Shown here piece by piece: positions 52,715-62,554 of a DNA stretch of 64,000 nucleotides (position 1 is its first letter; the number at the start of each line of letters is the position of its first letter). Made by a program: the position numbers and the translations under genes. The notes below the pieces were generated by a model that did not search any database, was not told the DNA's origin, and saw nothing but the letters and a program-made list of their open reading frames with translations. Source of the stretch: Vreelandella glaciei (GTDB lineage: Bacteria > Pseudomonadota > Gammaproteobacteria > Pseudomonadales > Halomonadaceae); NCBI RefSeq assembly GCF_013415125.1, contig NZ_JACCDE010000007.1, forward strand, positions 1 through 64,000. Direction: 5' to 3'.

Positions 52715-53512
52715 TCAGTGAGTGGTTAGCCCCCAAGCTTTGCCCCACCCTAGCCCCGCACGGGTTTCTGCTTTGGGGCGATACTCACAGCCGATCCAGC
52801 CGGTGTAGCCCAGCGCACTCAATCGCTCAAAAATGGCGGGGTAGTGCACTTCTCCAACATTCGGCTCGTGGCGCTCTGGCACACCTGCGACTTGGATATG
52901 GCCGATAGCGCTGAACTGGCGTTCAAGGTGGCGAATCAAATCGCCATCCATGATCTGGCAGTGGTAGAGATCAAACTGTAACTTGAGATTTTCCGCCCCC
53001 ACTTCGTCCAGCACTGCCATGGCTTGCGCTTGGCGAGACAGGAAAAATCCCGGCATATCGCGGGTATTAATGGGTTCGATGAGTACCTCTCGACCGACTT
53101 TCGCCGCCTCACCCGCCGCAAAACGCAAATTGCGAATATAGGCCACCTGATGCTCAGCTTTCGTCGCGGCATCGGCACCTTCAGGTAACAGGCCAGCCAT
53201 GGCATGCACGCGGGGGCAGTTGAGCGCCTCGGCATAACGCAGTGCCTCTACCACCGAGTCACGAAATTCCCCTTCTCGGCCAGGTAGGCTCGCCAGCCCC
53301 CGTTCCCCGCCATCCCAATCTCCCGGCGGCAGGTTGAACAGCACCTGTTCCAATTGCGTTTCCTGCAGCGCATGGCGCAACTCTTCCGGGGAAAACGCAT
53401 AGGGAAATAGATATTCGACACCTTTAAAGCCCGCGTCCGCAGCGGCAGCAAAGCGATCGATAAAGGCGTGCTCGTTAAACAGCATGCTGAGGTTGGCGGC
53501 TAATCGAATCAT
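52715..53512 (-). CDS. otnI: 2-oxo-tetronate isomerase (hydroxypyruvate-isomerase family)
   Basis: A 265-residue TIM-barrel protein of the Hyi/OtnI family that interconverts 2-oxo- and 3-oxo-tetronate. Metal ligands fit [12 protein letters not shown] (Glu), [14 protein letters not shown] (Asp, His) and [17 protein letters not shown] (Glu); [13 protein letters not shown] is a family signature. It stands between otnC and denD in the tetronate operon. Confidence 0.88.
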   Translation of the reverse strand: MIRLAANLSMLFNEHAFIDRFAAAADAGFKGVEYLFPYAFSPEELRHALQETQLEQVLFNLPPGDWDGGERGLASLPGREGEFRDSVVEALRYAEALNCPRVHAMAGLLPEGADAATKAEHQVAYIRNLRFAAGEAAKVGREVLIEPINTRDMPGFFLSRQAQAMAVLDEVGAENLKLQFDLYHCQIMDGDLIRHLERQFSAIGHIQVAGVPERHEPNVGEVHYPAIFERLSALGYTGWIGCEYRPKAETRAGLGWGKAWGLTTH

Positions 53513-53555
53513 CGTGGTGCTCTTGTTGTTAAGTACGTCATTGTTAAACGCGTCG

Positions 53556-54215
53556 CTAATCCCGTGGAAAGCGTGCTTCCAGCTCAGCCACCTGCTCCGG
53601 CGTCAGCCCCCGAGGGTTCTCGCCTCGCAATAGCAGATAGAGCTTGGCGGTCTCTTCCAGTTCTTCGGTGGCGTACACCGCCGCCTCGAGGTTTTTCCCC
53701 GCTACCACCGGGCCGTGGTTGGCCAACAGTACCGCGCTGTGTTGACCCGCTAAGCCCCGCACTGCATCGCCCAGTGCTGGATCGCCGGGGATGTGATACG
53801 GCACCAGCGGTAGCTTGCCCACCCGCATCACGTAATAGGCGGTCAGCGGCGGAATGCAGTCGCAGGGATCGACTTCCGGCAAACAGGAGACCGCCACCGA
53901 GTGCGTGGAGTGAAGATGCACGATGGCACCGGACTGCGGGCGCTCTTCGTACATTGCCATATGCAAGAACTGCTCTTTGGTGGGCTTATCGCCACTCAAC
54001 AGTTGGCCGTTGTTATCCAAATGGGAAATGCGCGCCGGGTCTAACCTTCCCAAACAGGCGTTGGTCGGTGTCATCAGCCAGCCGCCATCGTCTAGCCGTA
54101 CGCTGATATTGCCGCTGGAGCCCATGGTCAAACCGCGGTCAAACAGCGATTTGCCCAGGGTGCTGATCTGCTCCCGCACTAGGTTCTGAGGATGGCGATG
54201 CAAGTGGAGGCTCAT
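53556..54215 (-). CDS. otnC: 3-oxo-tetronate 4-phosphate decarboxylase (class II aldolase family)
   Basis: A 219-residue class II aldolase/adducin protein. It decarboxylates 3-oxo-tetronate 4-phosphate to dihydroxyacetone phosphate. The zinc ligands are HLHSTHSV (HxH) and the later His in [20 protein letters not shown] near the start binds phosphate. It overlaps otnK by 4 bp. Confidence 0.88.
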   Translation of the reverse strand: MSLHLHRHPQNLVREQISTLGKSLFDRGLTMGSSGNISVRLDDGGWLMTPTNACLGRLDPARISHLDNNGQLLSGDKPTKEQFLHMAMYEERPQSGAIVHLHSTHSVAVSCLPEVDPCDCIPPLTAYYVMRVGKLPLVPYHIPGDPALGDAVRGLAGQHSAVLLANHGPVVAGKNLEAAVYATEELEETAKLYLLLRGENPRGLTPEQVAELEARFPRD

Positions 54216-55510
54216 GCCAGCACCTCAAACGCCCGGGTAAAGAAATCGACGCCACCGAAGTTGCCGGACTTCAGCGCTAGCGACAGCGGTGCTTCGCTGC
54301 CTGCTAGCGGGGCTTGGGTCCAGGGCACGCCGGGATCGATCTGCTCGCCGATGCGCAGAGTGGTAATGCCCAGCGCCGAGACCACAGCACCGGAGGTTTC
54401 GCCCCCCGCCACCAGTAACCGGCCTACGCCTTCATCGACCAGCGTCACCGCCAGTTGGCTCAATGCTTCTTCCACGACCTGCCCGGCACGCGCGGCCCCT
54501 AACGCTTGCTGTGCCGCGGCTACGTTGGTTGGCTCTGCCGAGGCGTAAATCAGTACCGGCGCCTGTTCAGATAGCCGCTGCCGAGCAAACGCCAGCGCCT
54601 GCGTCTGCTGTTGTTCACCTTCCGCCAGCGCCAAGGGATCCAGGGCAAAGCCACCATCAGGGTGCTTGGCCAGAAAATCCGCCACCTGGGCCAGTGTGGG
54701 CCGTGAGCAACTGCCGGACAGCACCAACCCCCCGCCCGAGGCAGGCGATAAACGCCCCGGTTCAGTGATGGTGGCTAACCAGCCCTGGGCACGGTACTGG
54801 GCAGGCAATGCCTGCCCCAGGCCAGAACCGCCGGTGACCAAGGGCATTAACACTGTCGCTTCGGCCAGTACGTCCAGATCCTGCTCGTCCAGGGAATCAC
54901 AGATCACATGGCGAATGCCTTGTGCTTCCAGCGCAGATAAATGAGCACGGGTTGCCGTTGATCCTTGGGTAAGCACTGCGCGGTTGGCCAACCCCACCGG
55001 GTGCGGCGTTTGGCGGGCAAGCACACGCACTAAATCCGCGTCCTGCATGGGGTTCAATGGATGGTGCTGCATGCCGCTGTCGTTGAGCAAACGGTCGCCC
55101 ACAAACAGATGGCCTTGGTAAACTGTGCGGCCATTGATCGGGAAGGCAGGCACCATCACCGTCTGGGAAGCGCCCAACGCTTCCAACAAAGCATCCGCCA
55201 CCGGGCCGATATTGCCCTGATCGGTGGAATCAAAGGTGGAGCAGTACTTGAAGAACAGCTGGCGGGCACCCTGCTTTTGCAGCCAATTTAACGCAGCGAG
55301 CGAATCATTAACTGCTTCCTCTACCGGGCAGGAACGGGATTTGAGTGCCACGACCACCGCATCGATATCAGCGAGGTCGATCTCTTCTTGCGGTACGCCA
55401 ATCACCTGCAGGCAGCGCATGCCGCCGCGCACCAGGTTATTAGCAAGGTCGGTGGCCCCGGTGAAGTCGTCGGCAATAGCGCCTAATACGATGTTCGCTC
55501 CCATACCCAT
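54212..55510 (-). CDS. otnK: 3-oxo-tetronate kinase (DUF1537 family)
   Basis: A 432-residue four-carbon acid sugar kinase. The N-terminal substrate domain begins GAIADDFTGATDLANNLVRGG; the C-terminal nucleotide domain has LLVAGGETSGAVVSALGI and ends GNFGGVDFF. It phosphorylates 3-oxo-tetronate. The ATG at 55510 has GGAG inside the ltnD end, 5 bp after ltnD, indicating coupling. Confidence 0.92.
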   Translation of the reverse strand: MGMGANIVLGAIADDFTGATDLANNLVRGGMRCLQVIGVPQEEIDLADIDAVVVALKSRSCPVEEAVNDSLAALNWLQKQGARQLFFKYCSTFDSTDQGNIGPVADALLEALGASQTVMVPAFPINGRTVYQGHLFVGDRLLNDSGMQHHPLNPMQDADLVRVLARQTPHPVGLANRAVLTQGSTATRAHLSALEAQGIRHVICDSLDEQDLDVLAEATVLMPLVTGGSGLGQALPAQYRAQGWLATITEPGRLSPASGGGLVLSGSCSRPTLAQVADFLAKHPDGGFALDPLALAEGEQQQTQALAFARQRLSEQAPVLIYASAEPTNVAAAQQALGAARAGQVVEEALSQLAVTLVDEGVGRLLVAGGETSGAVVSALGITTLRIGEQIDPGVPWTQAPLAGSEAPLSLALKSGNFGGVDFFTRAFEVLA

Positions 55511-55515
55511 TTTTA

Positions 55516-56448
55516 TCAGGCTCCTTGGGCATCGTTGGCGGCTTCCGGCAAGGCGATGCCGGAGAGCCGCTGATAAACCTTGATCACCGCTGAATCATCT
55601 TCACGGCCAAAGCCTGCGCCGCTAGCAGCGGTAAACTGCTGCAGTGCACTGAACGCCACCGGCGTTGCCAACGCTAGCTCGCGGCCGGTTTGGTGCACGA
55701 TATTGAGATCTTTGACGAAGATATCCACCGCCGACAGCGGCGTGTAGTCACCACTAAGAATGTGCGGCACGCGGTTCTCGAACATCCAGGAATTACCCGC
55801 CGAGTGGGTGATGACGTCATAAATAACCTCGGGGTCGAGCCCCATACGAATGCCCAGCGCCATGGCTTCCGCAGCGGTGGCGATATGCACGCCAGCCAGC
55901 AACTGGTTGACCAACTTCATACTGGAGCCCACCCCGGGGGCATCGCCAAGGCGGTAGACCTTGGCAGCCATGGCATCAAGTACTCGCTGTGCACACGTAA
56001 AGGCTTCCGGTGCGCCGGAGGCCATGACCGATAGCTCACCGCTTTTAGCTTTCGCCGCGCCACCACTAATCGGCGCATCCAGCATCATTAAGCCCTGTGC
56101 CGACAAGCGCTCACCTAGCTGTTTGGCTTGACTGGGCGCCACCGTGGCACACTGCATAATAAGACTGCCCGGTGCTAATTGGCTGACCACGCCCTGCTCT
56201 CCGAACAACACCTGCTCAACCTGTAAACCGTTAACCACAACCACCAACACAATATGGCAGTGGGCAAGCTCAGAAGGCGTGGCAACACTGCGGCCCCCTG
56301 CCGCCACGAAGGCATCGCGAGCGTCTACAGAGATATCGCAGCCCGTGACTTTAATCCCGCGTTGGAGCAATACGGTAGCAGTGCCCATGCCCATGGCACC
56401 CAGGCCAATAACGCCTACTTGAAGTGATTGTTGATCGTGTTGACTCAC
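55516..56448 (-). CDS. ltnD: L-threonate dehydrogenase
   Basis: A 310-residue beta-hydroxyacid dehydrogenase: GVIGLGAMGMGTATVLLQRG at the N-terminus, DAPISGGAAKAKSGELSVMASG as the substrate loop, and the catalytic Lys in GSSMKLVNQLLAG. In this gene context it oxidises L-threonate to 2-oxo-tetronate. The start is GTG with only a weak site. First gene of the operon, divergent from a LacI regulator; both share a double operator at 56520-56549. Confidence 0.87.
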   Translation of the reverse strand: MSQHDQQSLQVGVIGLGAMGMGTATVLLQRGIKVTGCDISVDARDAFVAAGGRSVATPSELAHCHIVLVVVVNGLQVEQVLFGEQGVVSQLAPGSLIMQCATVAPSQAKQLGERLSAQGLMMLDAPISGGAAKAKSGELSVMASGAPEAFTCAQRVLDAMAAKVYRLGDAPGVGSSMKLVNQLLAGVHIATAAEAMALGIRMGLDPEVIYDVITHSAGNSWMFENRVPHILSGDYTPLSAVDIFVKDLNIVHQTGRELALATPVAFSALQQFTAASGAGFGREDDSAVIKVYQRLSGIALPEAANDAQGA

Positions 56449-56519
56449 CTGCCGACACCTCGCTTTATTGAAAGTGTTGTTGTTTTTTTTGCTATCGTCG
56501 CGGTGTTATTAAAAGCGTC

Positions 56520-56549
56520 ATGGTAGCGCTGTCATGATAGCGCTACCAT
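56520..56549. promoter_or_regulatory. double LacI-type operator of the tetronate operon
   Basis: Two 16-bp palindromes, ATGGTAGCGCTGTCAT (56520-56535, one mismatch) and ATGATAGCGCTACCAT (56534-56549, one mismatch), abut with a 2-bp overlap, centres 14 bp apart. They lie between ltnD and the divergent LacI gene, with GCGC centres typical of LacI/GntR-type operators. Confidence 0.6.
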
Positions 56550-56605
56550 TCGTTTTAGATTATTCTCTGCGCAACAACAAGCTGAACATTAGGGCACTGC
56601 GACCA

Positions 56606-57655
56606 ATGTCTAAAGACTCGCCTAACGCTGACTTGCCCACCAACACCAGGCAGCGCCGAAGCTCCGACCAAGTCACGCTCAGCCACGTTGCTCAAGTGGC
56701 AGGGGTATCACCGATCACCGCATCACGGGCACTGAACTACCCCGATAAAGTTAGCGATAGTGCAAGGCGCAGTGTTCTCCAGGCCGTGGAGAGTTTGGGG
56801 TACGTCCCCAATCTGGTTGCAGGTAGCCTGGCTTCTTCCCGCTCGCGACTGATTGCCGTGATCGTGCCTTCACTCATCAATAGCGTGTTTGTGGAAGTCA
56901 TCAAGGGTTTGCAGGAAACACTGGAAGCAGAGGGCTACCAGATACTGCTGGGTAATACCGATTACGATCTAGATCGCGAGTATCAGTTGGTGCGTACTTT
57001 TCTGGGCTGGTCATGCTCGGCACTGGTCACGGCAGGGCTGCGCCATAACTCGGCGTGCCATACGTTGCTGGCGAACTGGGATCATCCCATTATGGAAGTC
57101 ATGGAACTGGGTCAGGGCATGGATTTGAATGTCGGGCTGGATCACGTGGCCGCCGGCCGCTGTATGGCTACCCATCTGACCGACAAAGGCTACCGCCATA
57201 TTGTTTATGTGGGCGCACGGCTAGCTCAGGACTACCGCGCCAGCATGCGTTTTGATGGACATAAAGCAGTACTAAAGGAGAAAGGGGTCGATGCCCCACT
57301 GCTGGAATTAGACACCTTGGGCAGCCTGCAAGCGGGCGCGGAAGGGCTGGCCCAAGTGCTCGAGCAATATCCCCATACACAGGCCATTCACTTTGCCAAC
57401 GACGATTTGGCGGCCGGCGCCCTACTGGCTGCTCAGCGCCAAGGACTTAACGTGCCGGGGGATATCGCTATTGCCGGGTTTAACGGCCTGCCGCTTGGTC
57501 AGCATGTAACCCCTCAGCTCACCACTATTCTCTCCCCCAGAGAAGAAATGGGCCGCTTAGCCGCCAAAGAACTCATTCGGCGGCTAAGCGGTAAAAACGT
57601 CTACCGCCGCCAGCACAATGTGGGCTTTACGCTCCAAATCGGCGGCAGTACTTAG
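56606..57655 (+). CDS. LacI-family repressor of the tetronate operon
   Basis: A LacI/GntR-subgroup regulator with the helix-turn-helix TLSHVAQVAGVSPITASRALN, a hinge (LVAGSLASSRSRLIAV) and a sugar-binding-protein-like domain (VIVPSLINSVFVEVIKGLQE; FANDDLAAGALLAAQ). The ATG at 56606 (350 residues) is preferred; an earlier ATG at 56534 lies inside the operator. It is expected to repress ltnD-otnKCI-denD-TRAP; a tetronate or its oxo form is the probable inducer. Confidence 0.87.
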   Translation: MSKDSPNADLPTNTRQRRSSDQVTLSHVAQVAGVSPITASRALNYPDKVSDSARRSVLQAVESLGYVPNLVAGSLASSRSRLIAVIVPSLINSVFVEVIKGLQETLEAEGYQILLGNTDYDLDREYQLVRTFLGWSCSALVTAGLRHNSACHTLLANWDHPIMEVMELGQGMDLNVGLDHVAAGRCMATHLTDKGYRHIVYVGARLAQDYRASMRFDGHKAVLKEKGVDAPLLELDTLGSLQAGAEGLAQVLEQYPHTQAIHFANDDLAAGALLAAQRQGLNVPGDIAIAGFNGLPLGQHVTPQLTTILSPREEMGRLAAKELIRRLSGKNVYRRQHNVGFTLQIGGST

Positions 57656-57668
57656 GCCACTTCAGCGT

Positions 57669-59069
57669 TTACACCGCTGGCGGTTGACCAAGAATTTCCA
57701 AGCCTGATCCCAGTTCGTTTTCAATTGCCTGACCAATGGCCAGCAGTTTGGCGTCTTGCCACGGCCCGGCCAGCACTTGCAGTCCTACGGGCATGCCTGC
57801 AGCATCTTTTCCCACCGGCAAGGTCAAGGCACACAGACCAAGGAAATTAGCGATCACCGTGTTGCGCAGGGCGTGCATATTGGCTTTGGGATAGGCGCCT
57901 TCTGGCTCAAGACTTTCGATAGTGGGCGGGGTAATCGCCACCGTAGGCGTCAGCACCGCATCTATATCGGCCATGCGAGCGGCGGCCGATTGATAGAGCG
58001 AGTCCAAAATCGTGCGACGACGCACATACTCCCAGGCGGGCATGTCATCTGCCGCTTTAACGCGGGCGGCGACGTTAGGATCCAGGGAATCAATCATCTC
58101 GGGCAGTTCAGTCTTTAGAAACGCTGCCAATTCCGGCGCAGCCACCCCGCCCAGTTTGAATAGCTCGTACGCTTCGTCGATGCCGGGTAACTCTAAGGTG
58201 ATGATTCGCGCCCCAGCGGCTTCCAACTGCTTTATGGCAGCGCGTACCGTTTCCGCGATACCTGGACTGCAGTCATCCCAGAAAAATGTTTCTGGCACCC
58301 CAAAGGTCAAACCGGCAAGCGTTGGTGTTGCGGGCACTCGATCGTCCTGACCGCAAAGGCCGCCATCCAATGCATCAAACGTAAAGGCAAGATCATCGAC
58401 CCGACGCGCCAGTAGCCCTGGGGTATCCAGCGTGCTTGAAAGCGGCACAATCTGCTCGGTCGACCAGCGCCCGGCGGTAGTTTTCAATCCCGCCACGCCG
58501 GTCATAGAGGCAGGAATGCGCACTGAACCGGCGGTGTCGGTGCCCAACGCCAAGCTTGCCGTGCCGCCCACTAACGAAACACCCGCGCCGGAGCTGGAGC
58601 CGCCAGGCGTGCGGTGCTGATGAACATCCCATGGATTGCGCGGCGCCCCCCAGTGGGCATTGGTACCCAAACCACCAAAGGCAAACTCAACGGAGTGAGT
58701 TTTACCCATCACGGAAGGCAGCTGTTTCAATAGCGCGCTCACCAACGGGCCAGGACGCTCCCAGCGCTTCGGCAGCCGTTGGGAAGAGCCCGCATAAGTC
58801 GGCAGCCCCGTCACGGCGTAGATATCCTTGATCGATACCGCCATGCCCATTAGCGCCCCCGCATCACCACCTTGAGCGAGCACCGCATCGGCCGATTTTG
58901 CCATTGCCAGTGCCTGCTCACCGTTCCAGGTGAGGTAGGCGTGGTCTTGTTTGCCGCGCTGCTGATAAGCAGCGATTGCCGCTTCGGCCAACGCGGTAGC
59001 CGTCAGCGTGCCCGCCCGAAGCCGCTCGCGCTGCTCACGCAACGGTAGAAAAATGGGTGAATCCTGCAT
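57669..59069 (-). CDS. amidase-signature-family amidohydrolase
   Basis: A 466-residue serine amidase. The Ser-cisSer-Lys triad is complete: Lys81 in VSIKDIYAV, Ser158 in PGGSSSG and Ser182 in GTDTAGSVRIPA, with the 24-residue Ser-Ser spacing typical of the family. It looks like a stand-alone amidase, not GatA: no gatC or gatB adjoins, and it ends an operon with RidA, TRAP and asparaginase genes. It probably hydrolyses a small amide taken up by the TRAP system. It converges on the LacI gene, 13 bp apart. Confidence 0.87.
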   Translation of the reverse strand: MQDSPIFLPLREQRERLRAGTLTATALAEAAIAAYQQRGKQDHAYLTWNGEQALAMAKSADAVLAQGGDAGALMGMAVSIKDIYAVTGLPTYAGSSQRLPKRWERPGPLVSALLKQLPSVMGKTHSVEFAFGGLGTNAHWGAPRNPWDVHQHRTPGGSSSGAGVSLVGGTASLALGTDTAGSVRIPASMTGVAGLKTTAGRWSTEQIVPLSSTLDTPGLLARRVDDLAFTFDALDGGLCGQDDRVPATPTLAGLTFGVPETFFWDDCSPGIAETVRAAIKQLEAAGARIITLELPGIDEAYELFKLGGVAAPELAAFLKTELPEMIDSLDPNVAARVKAADDMPAWEYVRRRTILDSLYQSAAARMADIDAVLTPTVAITPPTIESLEPEGAYPKANMHALRNTVIANFLGLCALTLPVGKDAAGMPVGLQVLAGPWQDAKLLAIGQAIENELGSGLEILGQPPAV

Positions 59070-59092
59070 GCTTTACATACCTCTATGGGTGC

Positions 59093-59560
59093 TTAACGCA
59101 CTTCAAAAATAGCTTCGACTTCCACCGCCGCATTGCCGGGTAGTGTCGCGACCCCGATGGCGGTTCTAGCGTGACGCCCTGCATCGCCAAATAGCGCGAC
59201 AAAAAGCTCGGATGCCCCGTTGATCACCAGCGGCACATCGTGAAAGCCCGGCGCCACATTGACGAAACCATTCATGCGCACGCAGCGCACCACGCGGGAG
59301 AAGTCGCCATCGACAGCATCGCTCAATTCAGCCAAGAGGTTCAAAGCGCACGCCTGGGCCGCTAGTTTTCCGGTTTCAAGATCGAACTCACCCCCCACCT
59401 TGCCAGGATAGAGAACATCACCGTCACGCTCACAGATCTGGCCCGCTAAAAACAATTGGTTGCCCAACCGGGACCAGGGCAGAAATAGGCCACGCGGCGT
59501 TGGAATTGACGGTAACGTAAGCCCTTGCTCGGCGACCGCTTGTGCAATCGTTTTGCTCAT
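59093..59560 (-). CDS. RidA-family enamine/imine deaminase
   Basis: A 155-residue YjgF/RidA protein. Such trimeric enzymes hydrolyse reactive enamines and imines formed by PLP or flavin enzymes. LFLAGQICERDGDVLYPGKVG, RVVRCVRMNGFVN and GRHARTAIGVATLPGNAAVEVEAIFEV fit, the last carrying the conserved Arg and Glu of the active site. The AAGGA site is good; it lies between the TRAP genes and the amidase gene. It likely cleans up an imine in the same pathway, or acts as an amidohydrolase itself. Confidence 0.87.
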   Translation of the reverse strand: MSKTIAQAVAEQGLTLPSIPTPRGLFLPWSRLGNQLFLAGQICERDGDVLYPGKVGGEFDLETGKLAAQACALNLLAELSDAVDGDFSRVVRCVRMNGFVNVAPGFHDVPLVINGASELFVALFGDAGRHARTAIGVATLPGNAAVEVEAIFEVR

Positions 59561-59600
59561 GGTTCGTTGTCCTTATTGATTAACGTATTCAAGCAATTCA

Positions 59601-60875
59601 TTAATAAATTAGCGAGGGCAGCCAGGTACTTAGCCACGGAACGTAGGTAATTATAATTAGCGCTAGCAGCATCAAACCAATCAGCGGCAAGCAGGCTTTA
59701 AACACCTCCTGCAGTGACATTTTGGATATCGCCATGGCAACGAACAGGTTCAACCCAACCGGCGGTGTAATCATTCCGACCGAGAAGTTGATCAGCGTAA
59801 TCACCCCAAAATGCACCGGGTCCACGCCCACCTGGGCCGCAATAGGCTGCAGCAACGGCGAGAGCACGATGATGGCGGAGGCGCTATCGAGGAAGAAGCC
59901 AGCAACGATCATCACAACATTAAACAGCGCCATGACCTGAAACGGATCGTCGGTCCACGACAGCACTTCGCCTGCCAACTGGCTGGGCGTACCGGTAATC
60001 GCAAGTAGCCAAGAGAAAGCAGAGGCCCCAGCGGTAATCAGCAGTAGCGTGGCGGAAATCAAACCAGAGCTTCTTAGCGTTCCCATCAGTTCTGTTACGT
60101 TAATGGTGCGATAGACCACCATGCCGACAAACAGGCCATATACGCAGGCGACCGCTGCCGATTCGGTCGGGGTAAAGACGCCACTGTAGATCCCCCCCAG
60201 CAGAATCACCGGCAGCCCAAGGCCCCAGGCAGCATCTTTAAAGGCGACTAAAATTTGCCGCAGCGAAGGGAAAGGGGCGCGTTCATAGCCTTTGATGCTG
60301 CTAAAGACGATGCAGTAGGCGATGAGAATAGAGGCAATCACAATGGCAGGCAGCAGGCCCGCTGCAAACAGCCGCCCTACCGAAGTACCGGTCACTGAGC
60401 CGTAGATAATCAACGCAATACTCGGCGGTACGATCGGCCCCAAGGTACCGGCAGTGGCGATCAACCCAATCGCAAAGCGTTTATCGTAGCCAGCAGCGAC
60501 AAGTGCGGGGAACATGATCGAACCAATCGCCACCACCGTAGCCGGGCTCGAACCGGAAATGGCCCCAAAGAAGAGGCATGACAGCACGGTAGCCGCTGCC
60601 AAGCCTCCAGGTACCCACCCTACCAGCGCCTTGGCAAGATTGATCAATCGGTCGGAAAGTCCGCCAATCCGCATTAACTCCGCCGCCAAAATAAAGAACG
60701 GAATCGCCATCAGCGAAAAGTTGTTCATACCGGTAAACATGCGCATCGGCACGATGACCGGATTGGTGGCACCAAAGAATTCAATGGCAAGAAACACCGC
60801 CAATGCCAAGGAAGCAAAGATGGGCAGCCCGAGCAGTAGAACGGCAAAAAAGATCGGTAATAATGCAGTAATCAT
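59601..60875 (-). CDS. TRAP transporter large permease (DctM), second system
   Basis: A 424-residue DctM permease with about twelve membrane segments: LLLGLPIFASLALAVFLAIEFFG, MAIPFFILAAELMRIGGLSDRLIN, GAISGSSPATVVAIGSI, PPSIALIIYGS, and MITPPVGLNLFV. Partner of the DctQ gene, 16 bp upstream. It belongs to the asparaginase/amidase operon. Confidence 0.92.
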   Translation of the reverse strand: MITALLPIFFAVLLLGLPIFASLALAVFLAIEFFGATNPVIVPMRMFTGMNNFSLMAIPFFILAAELMRIGGLSDRLINLAKALVGWVPGGLAAATVLSCLFFGAISGSSPATVVAIGSIMFPALVAAGYDKRFAIGLIATAGTLGPIVPPSIALIIYGSVTGTSVGRLFAAGLLPAIVIASILIAYCIVFSSIKGYERAPFPSLRQILVAFKDAAWGLGLPVILLGGIYSGVFTPTESAAVACVYGLFVGMVVYRTINVTELMGTLRSSGLISATLLLITAGASAFSWLLAITGTPSQLAGEVLSWTDDPFQVMALFNVVMIVAGFFLDSASAIIVLSPLLQPIAAQVGVDPVHFGVITLINFSVGMITPPVGLNLFVAMAISKMSLQEVFKACLPLIGLMLLALIIITYVPWLSTWLPSLIY

Positions 60876-60891
60876 GGTCGCTCTCCAGGGG

Positions 60892-61413
60892 TTAAATGAG
60901 CTTATCCGAACCGGCTACAAGCTCTTCGGAGAGTCCTACCGGAGGCTTTTTCCAGACTTCATTGATGACCCATAGATAACGCAGAATCAGCAGCACACCG
61001 GATATGCCAATCGGTAGATAGAACCATGCCATTGGCAGGCGGAGTGCCGCAGTCAATTGGCCGCGATCCAGCGTACTGAAATAGAGCACAAAGCCGTAAT
61101 AGGTCATGAAGCCAGCGAACACGATACCGATCAGTGCTGCGATCATGTGCAACCAGCGGTTCACAGCGGGCGAGGCAATGGCATTCAGTACATCCACCGA
61201 AATATGCGTGCCATGGCGCACACCCATACTGGCGCCGACAAAACTCATACAGATAATGGAGTAAATAACGACTTCTTCAGCCCAAAATAGCGAACCGCTA
61301 AAGCCGTAGCGATACACGACTTGGATGGTAGTGAGGATGGTCGCAATCGACATGAAAACGACCATCGCCACACTTTCCAAGCGATCAAGACATTTGTTGA
61401 GCGCTTCGAACAT
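60892..61413 (-). CDS. TRAP transporter small permease (DctQ), second system
   Basis: A 173-residue DctQ subunit with four membrane helices. FWAEEVVIYSIICMSFVGASMGVRHGTH holds the conserved Glu and His around the second helix. A short charged tail follows the last helix. It is flanked by the DctP and DctM genes. Confidence 0.88.
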   Translation of the reverse strand: MFEALNKCLDRLESVAMVVFMSIATILTTIQVVYRYGFSGSLFWAEEVVIYSIICMSFVGASMGVRHGTHISVDVLNAIASPAVNRWLHMIAALIGIVFAGFMTYYGFVLYFSTLDRGQLTAALRLPMAWFYLPIGISGVLLILRYLWVINEVWKKPPVGLSEELVAGSDKLI

Positions 61414-61475
61414 GAGATATCCACACCCTGAAAGGGGTAAGAAGAGAGGAGCCAGGTCTTAGCAGACCCGTTGGA

Positions 61476-62477
61476 TCAATACTCGATACCCACCGCGTCA
61501 TAGACCTTATGCAGCAGCTCGGTAGTGACGATTTCTTCGTACTCTTCGTGCACCGGCATGCTGGCTTCAATAAAGGCGCTGCGCTGTTCAGGGGTGAGTT
61601 CGTTGATCGCAATTTCGTCTTTGATCTCTTCCATGATGGTCTCTTCGTCCTGCAGCGTTAGCGCCCGTGACGTGTCTCGACCGTTATCGAAGGCTTCCAG
61701 CATGACCGCTTGCAGATCTTCCGGCAGAGAGTCCCAGGAGTCCTGATTTATTACCGCCGCATAGGCGTGGTAGGCGTGATTGGTCAGCGAGAGATAATCC
61801 TGCACCTCGTGGAAACGCATGGTGTAGATGTTGGCCAGTGGGTTTTCCTGCCCCGACACCACGCCCTGCTGCAGGCCGTTGTAAACCTCGGTGAAAGCCA
61901 TGGCGGTGGCGTTAGCCCCCAGGTTTTCATAGGTGGAGATGATAATCGGCGCCTGCATGGTACGCATGCGGATACTGTCCATATCTTCGGGGTTTTCGAT
62001 CGGGCGGTCATTGTTGGTGATATGACGGAAACCTGCGCCCCAGAAGTTGACGCCGTACATATTATGGCCATTCAGGGTATCGAGGATTTCGCGACCCACT
62101 TCACCATCCAGGGTTTCCACCATGGTGTCGTAATCGGCAATCAAGAACGGCAGATCCAAAATCTGCATACGCGGCTCAAAGTTGCCCAGCGTAGCCGTGG
62201 GTGGAATACCGATATCAACCAGGCCCATCTGAATCTGCTCAATGATTTCAACGTCGCCCCCCACTTGAGCAGCGGGCAGTACGTTAATCTCAATACGACC
62301 GTCGGATTTCTCCTCTACCTCCTCTTTAAAGCGCAACGCCGCTTGGCCGTTTGGCGTTTCTTCAATCAACACGTGGGCGAAGCTAAAGGTATAGTCAGCC
62401 GCATGGAGTTGAGCCGCACTTAGAGAAGCGACAGCAATAGCAGCGGAGAGGGAGGCTTTTGTCAGCGTTAGTTTCAT
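61476..62477 (-). CDS. TRAP transporter substrate-binding protein (DctP), second system
   Basis: A 333-residue DctP protein with a Sec signal ending near AAQLHA. It contains YTFSFAHVLIEETPNGQAALRFKEEVEEKS at the start of the mature part, the ligand-clamping Arg in DSIRMRTMQAP, and FTEVYNGLQQGVVSGQENPLANI. The ATG at 62477, with AAGG 8 bp ahead, is preferred to a GTG nine bases earlier. Ligand is probably a carboxylate amide or amino acid, judging from the asparaginase and amidase in the operon. Confidence 0.9.
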   Translation of the reverse strand: MKLTLTKASLSAAIAVASLSAAQLHAADYTFSFAHVLIEETPNGQAALRFKEEVEEKSDGRIEINVLPAAQVGGDVEIIEQIQMGLVDIGIPPTATLGNFEPRMQILDLPFLIADYDTMVETLDGEVGREILDTLNGHNMYGVNFWGAGFRHITNNDRPIENPEDMDSIRMRTMQAPIIISTYENLGANATAMAFTEVYNGLQQGVVSGQENPLANIYTMRFHEVQDYLSLTNHAYHAYAAVINQDSWDSLPEDLQAVMLEAFDNGRDTSRALTLQDEETIMEEIKDEIAINELTPEQRSAFIEASMPVHEEYEEIVTTELLHKVYDAVGIEY

Positions 62478-62554
62478 GTCCAGCACCTTATTTAGTTATG
62501 GTTAATTGCTTTTTAGTTTCCTGTTACTGCCGTTGAGCAAGGTTGAAAGGCCGC

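Noticed and set aside
57669..59069. Glutamyl-tRNA amidotransferase subunit A (gatA)
   Set aside because: The amidase triad fits, but no gatB or gatC adjoins and the operon context is catabolic.
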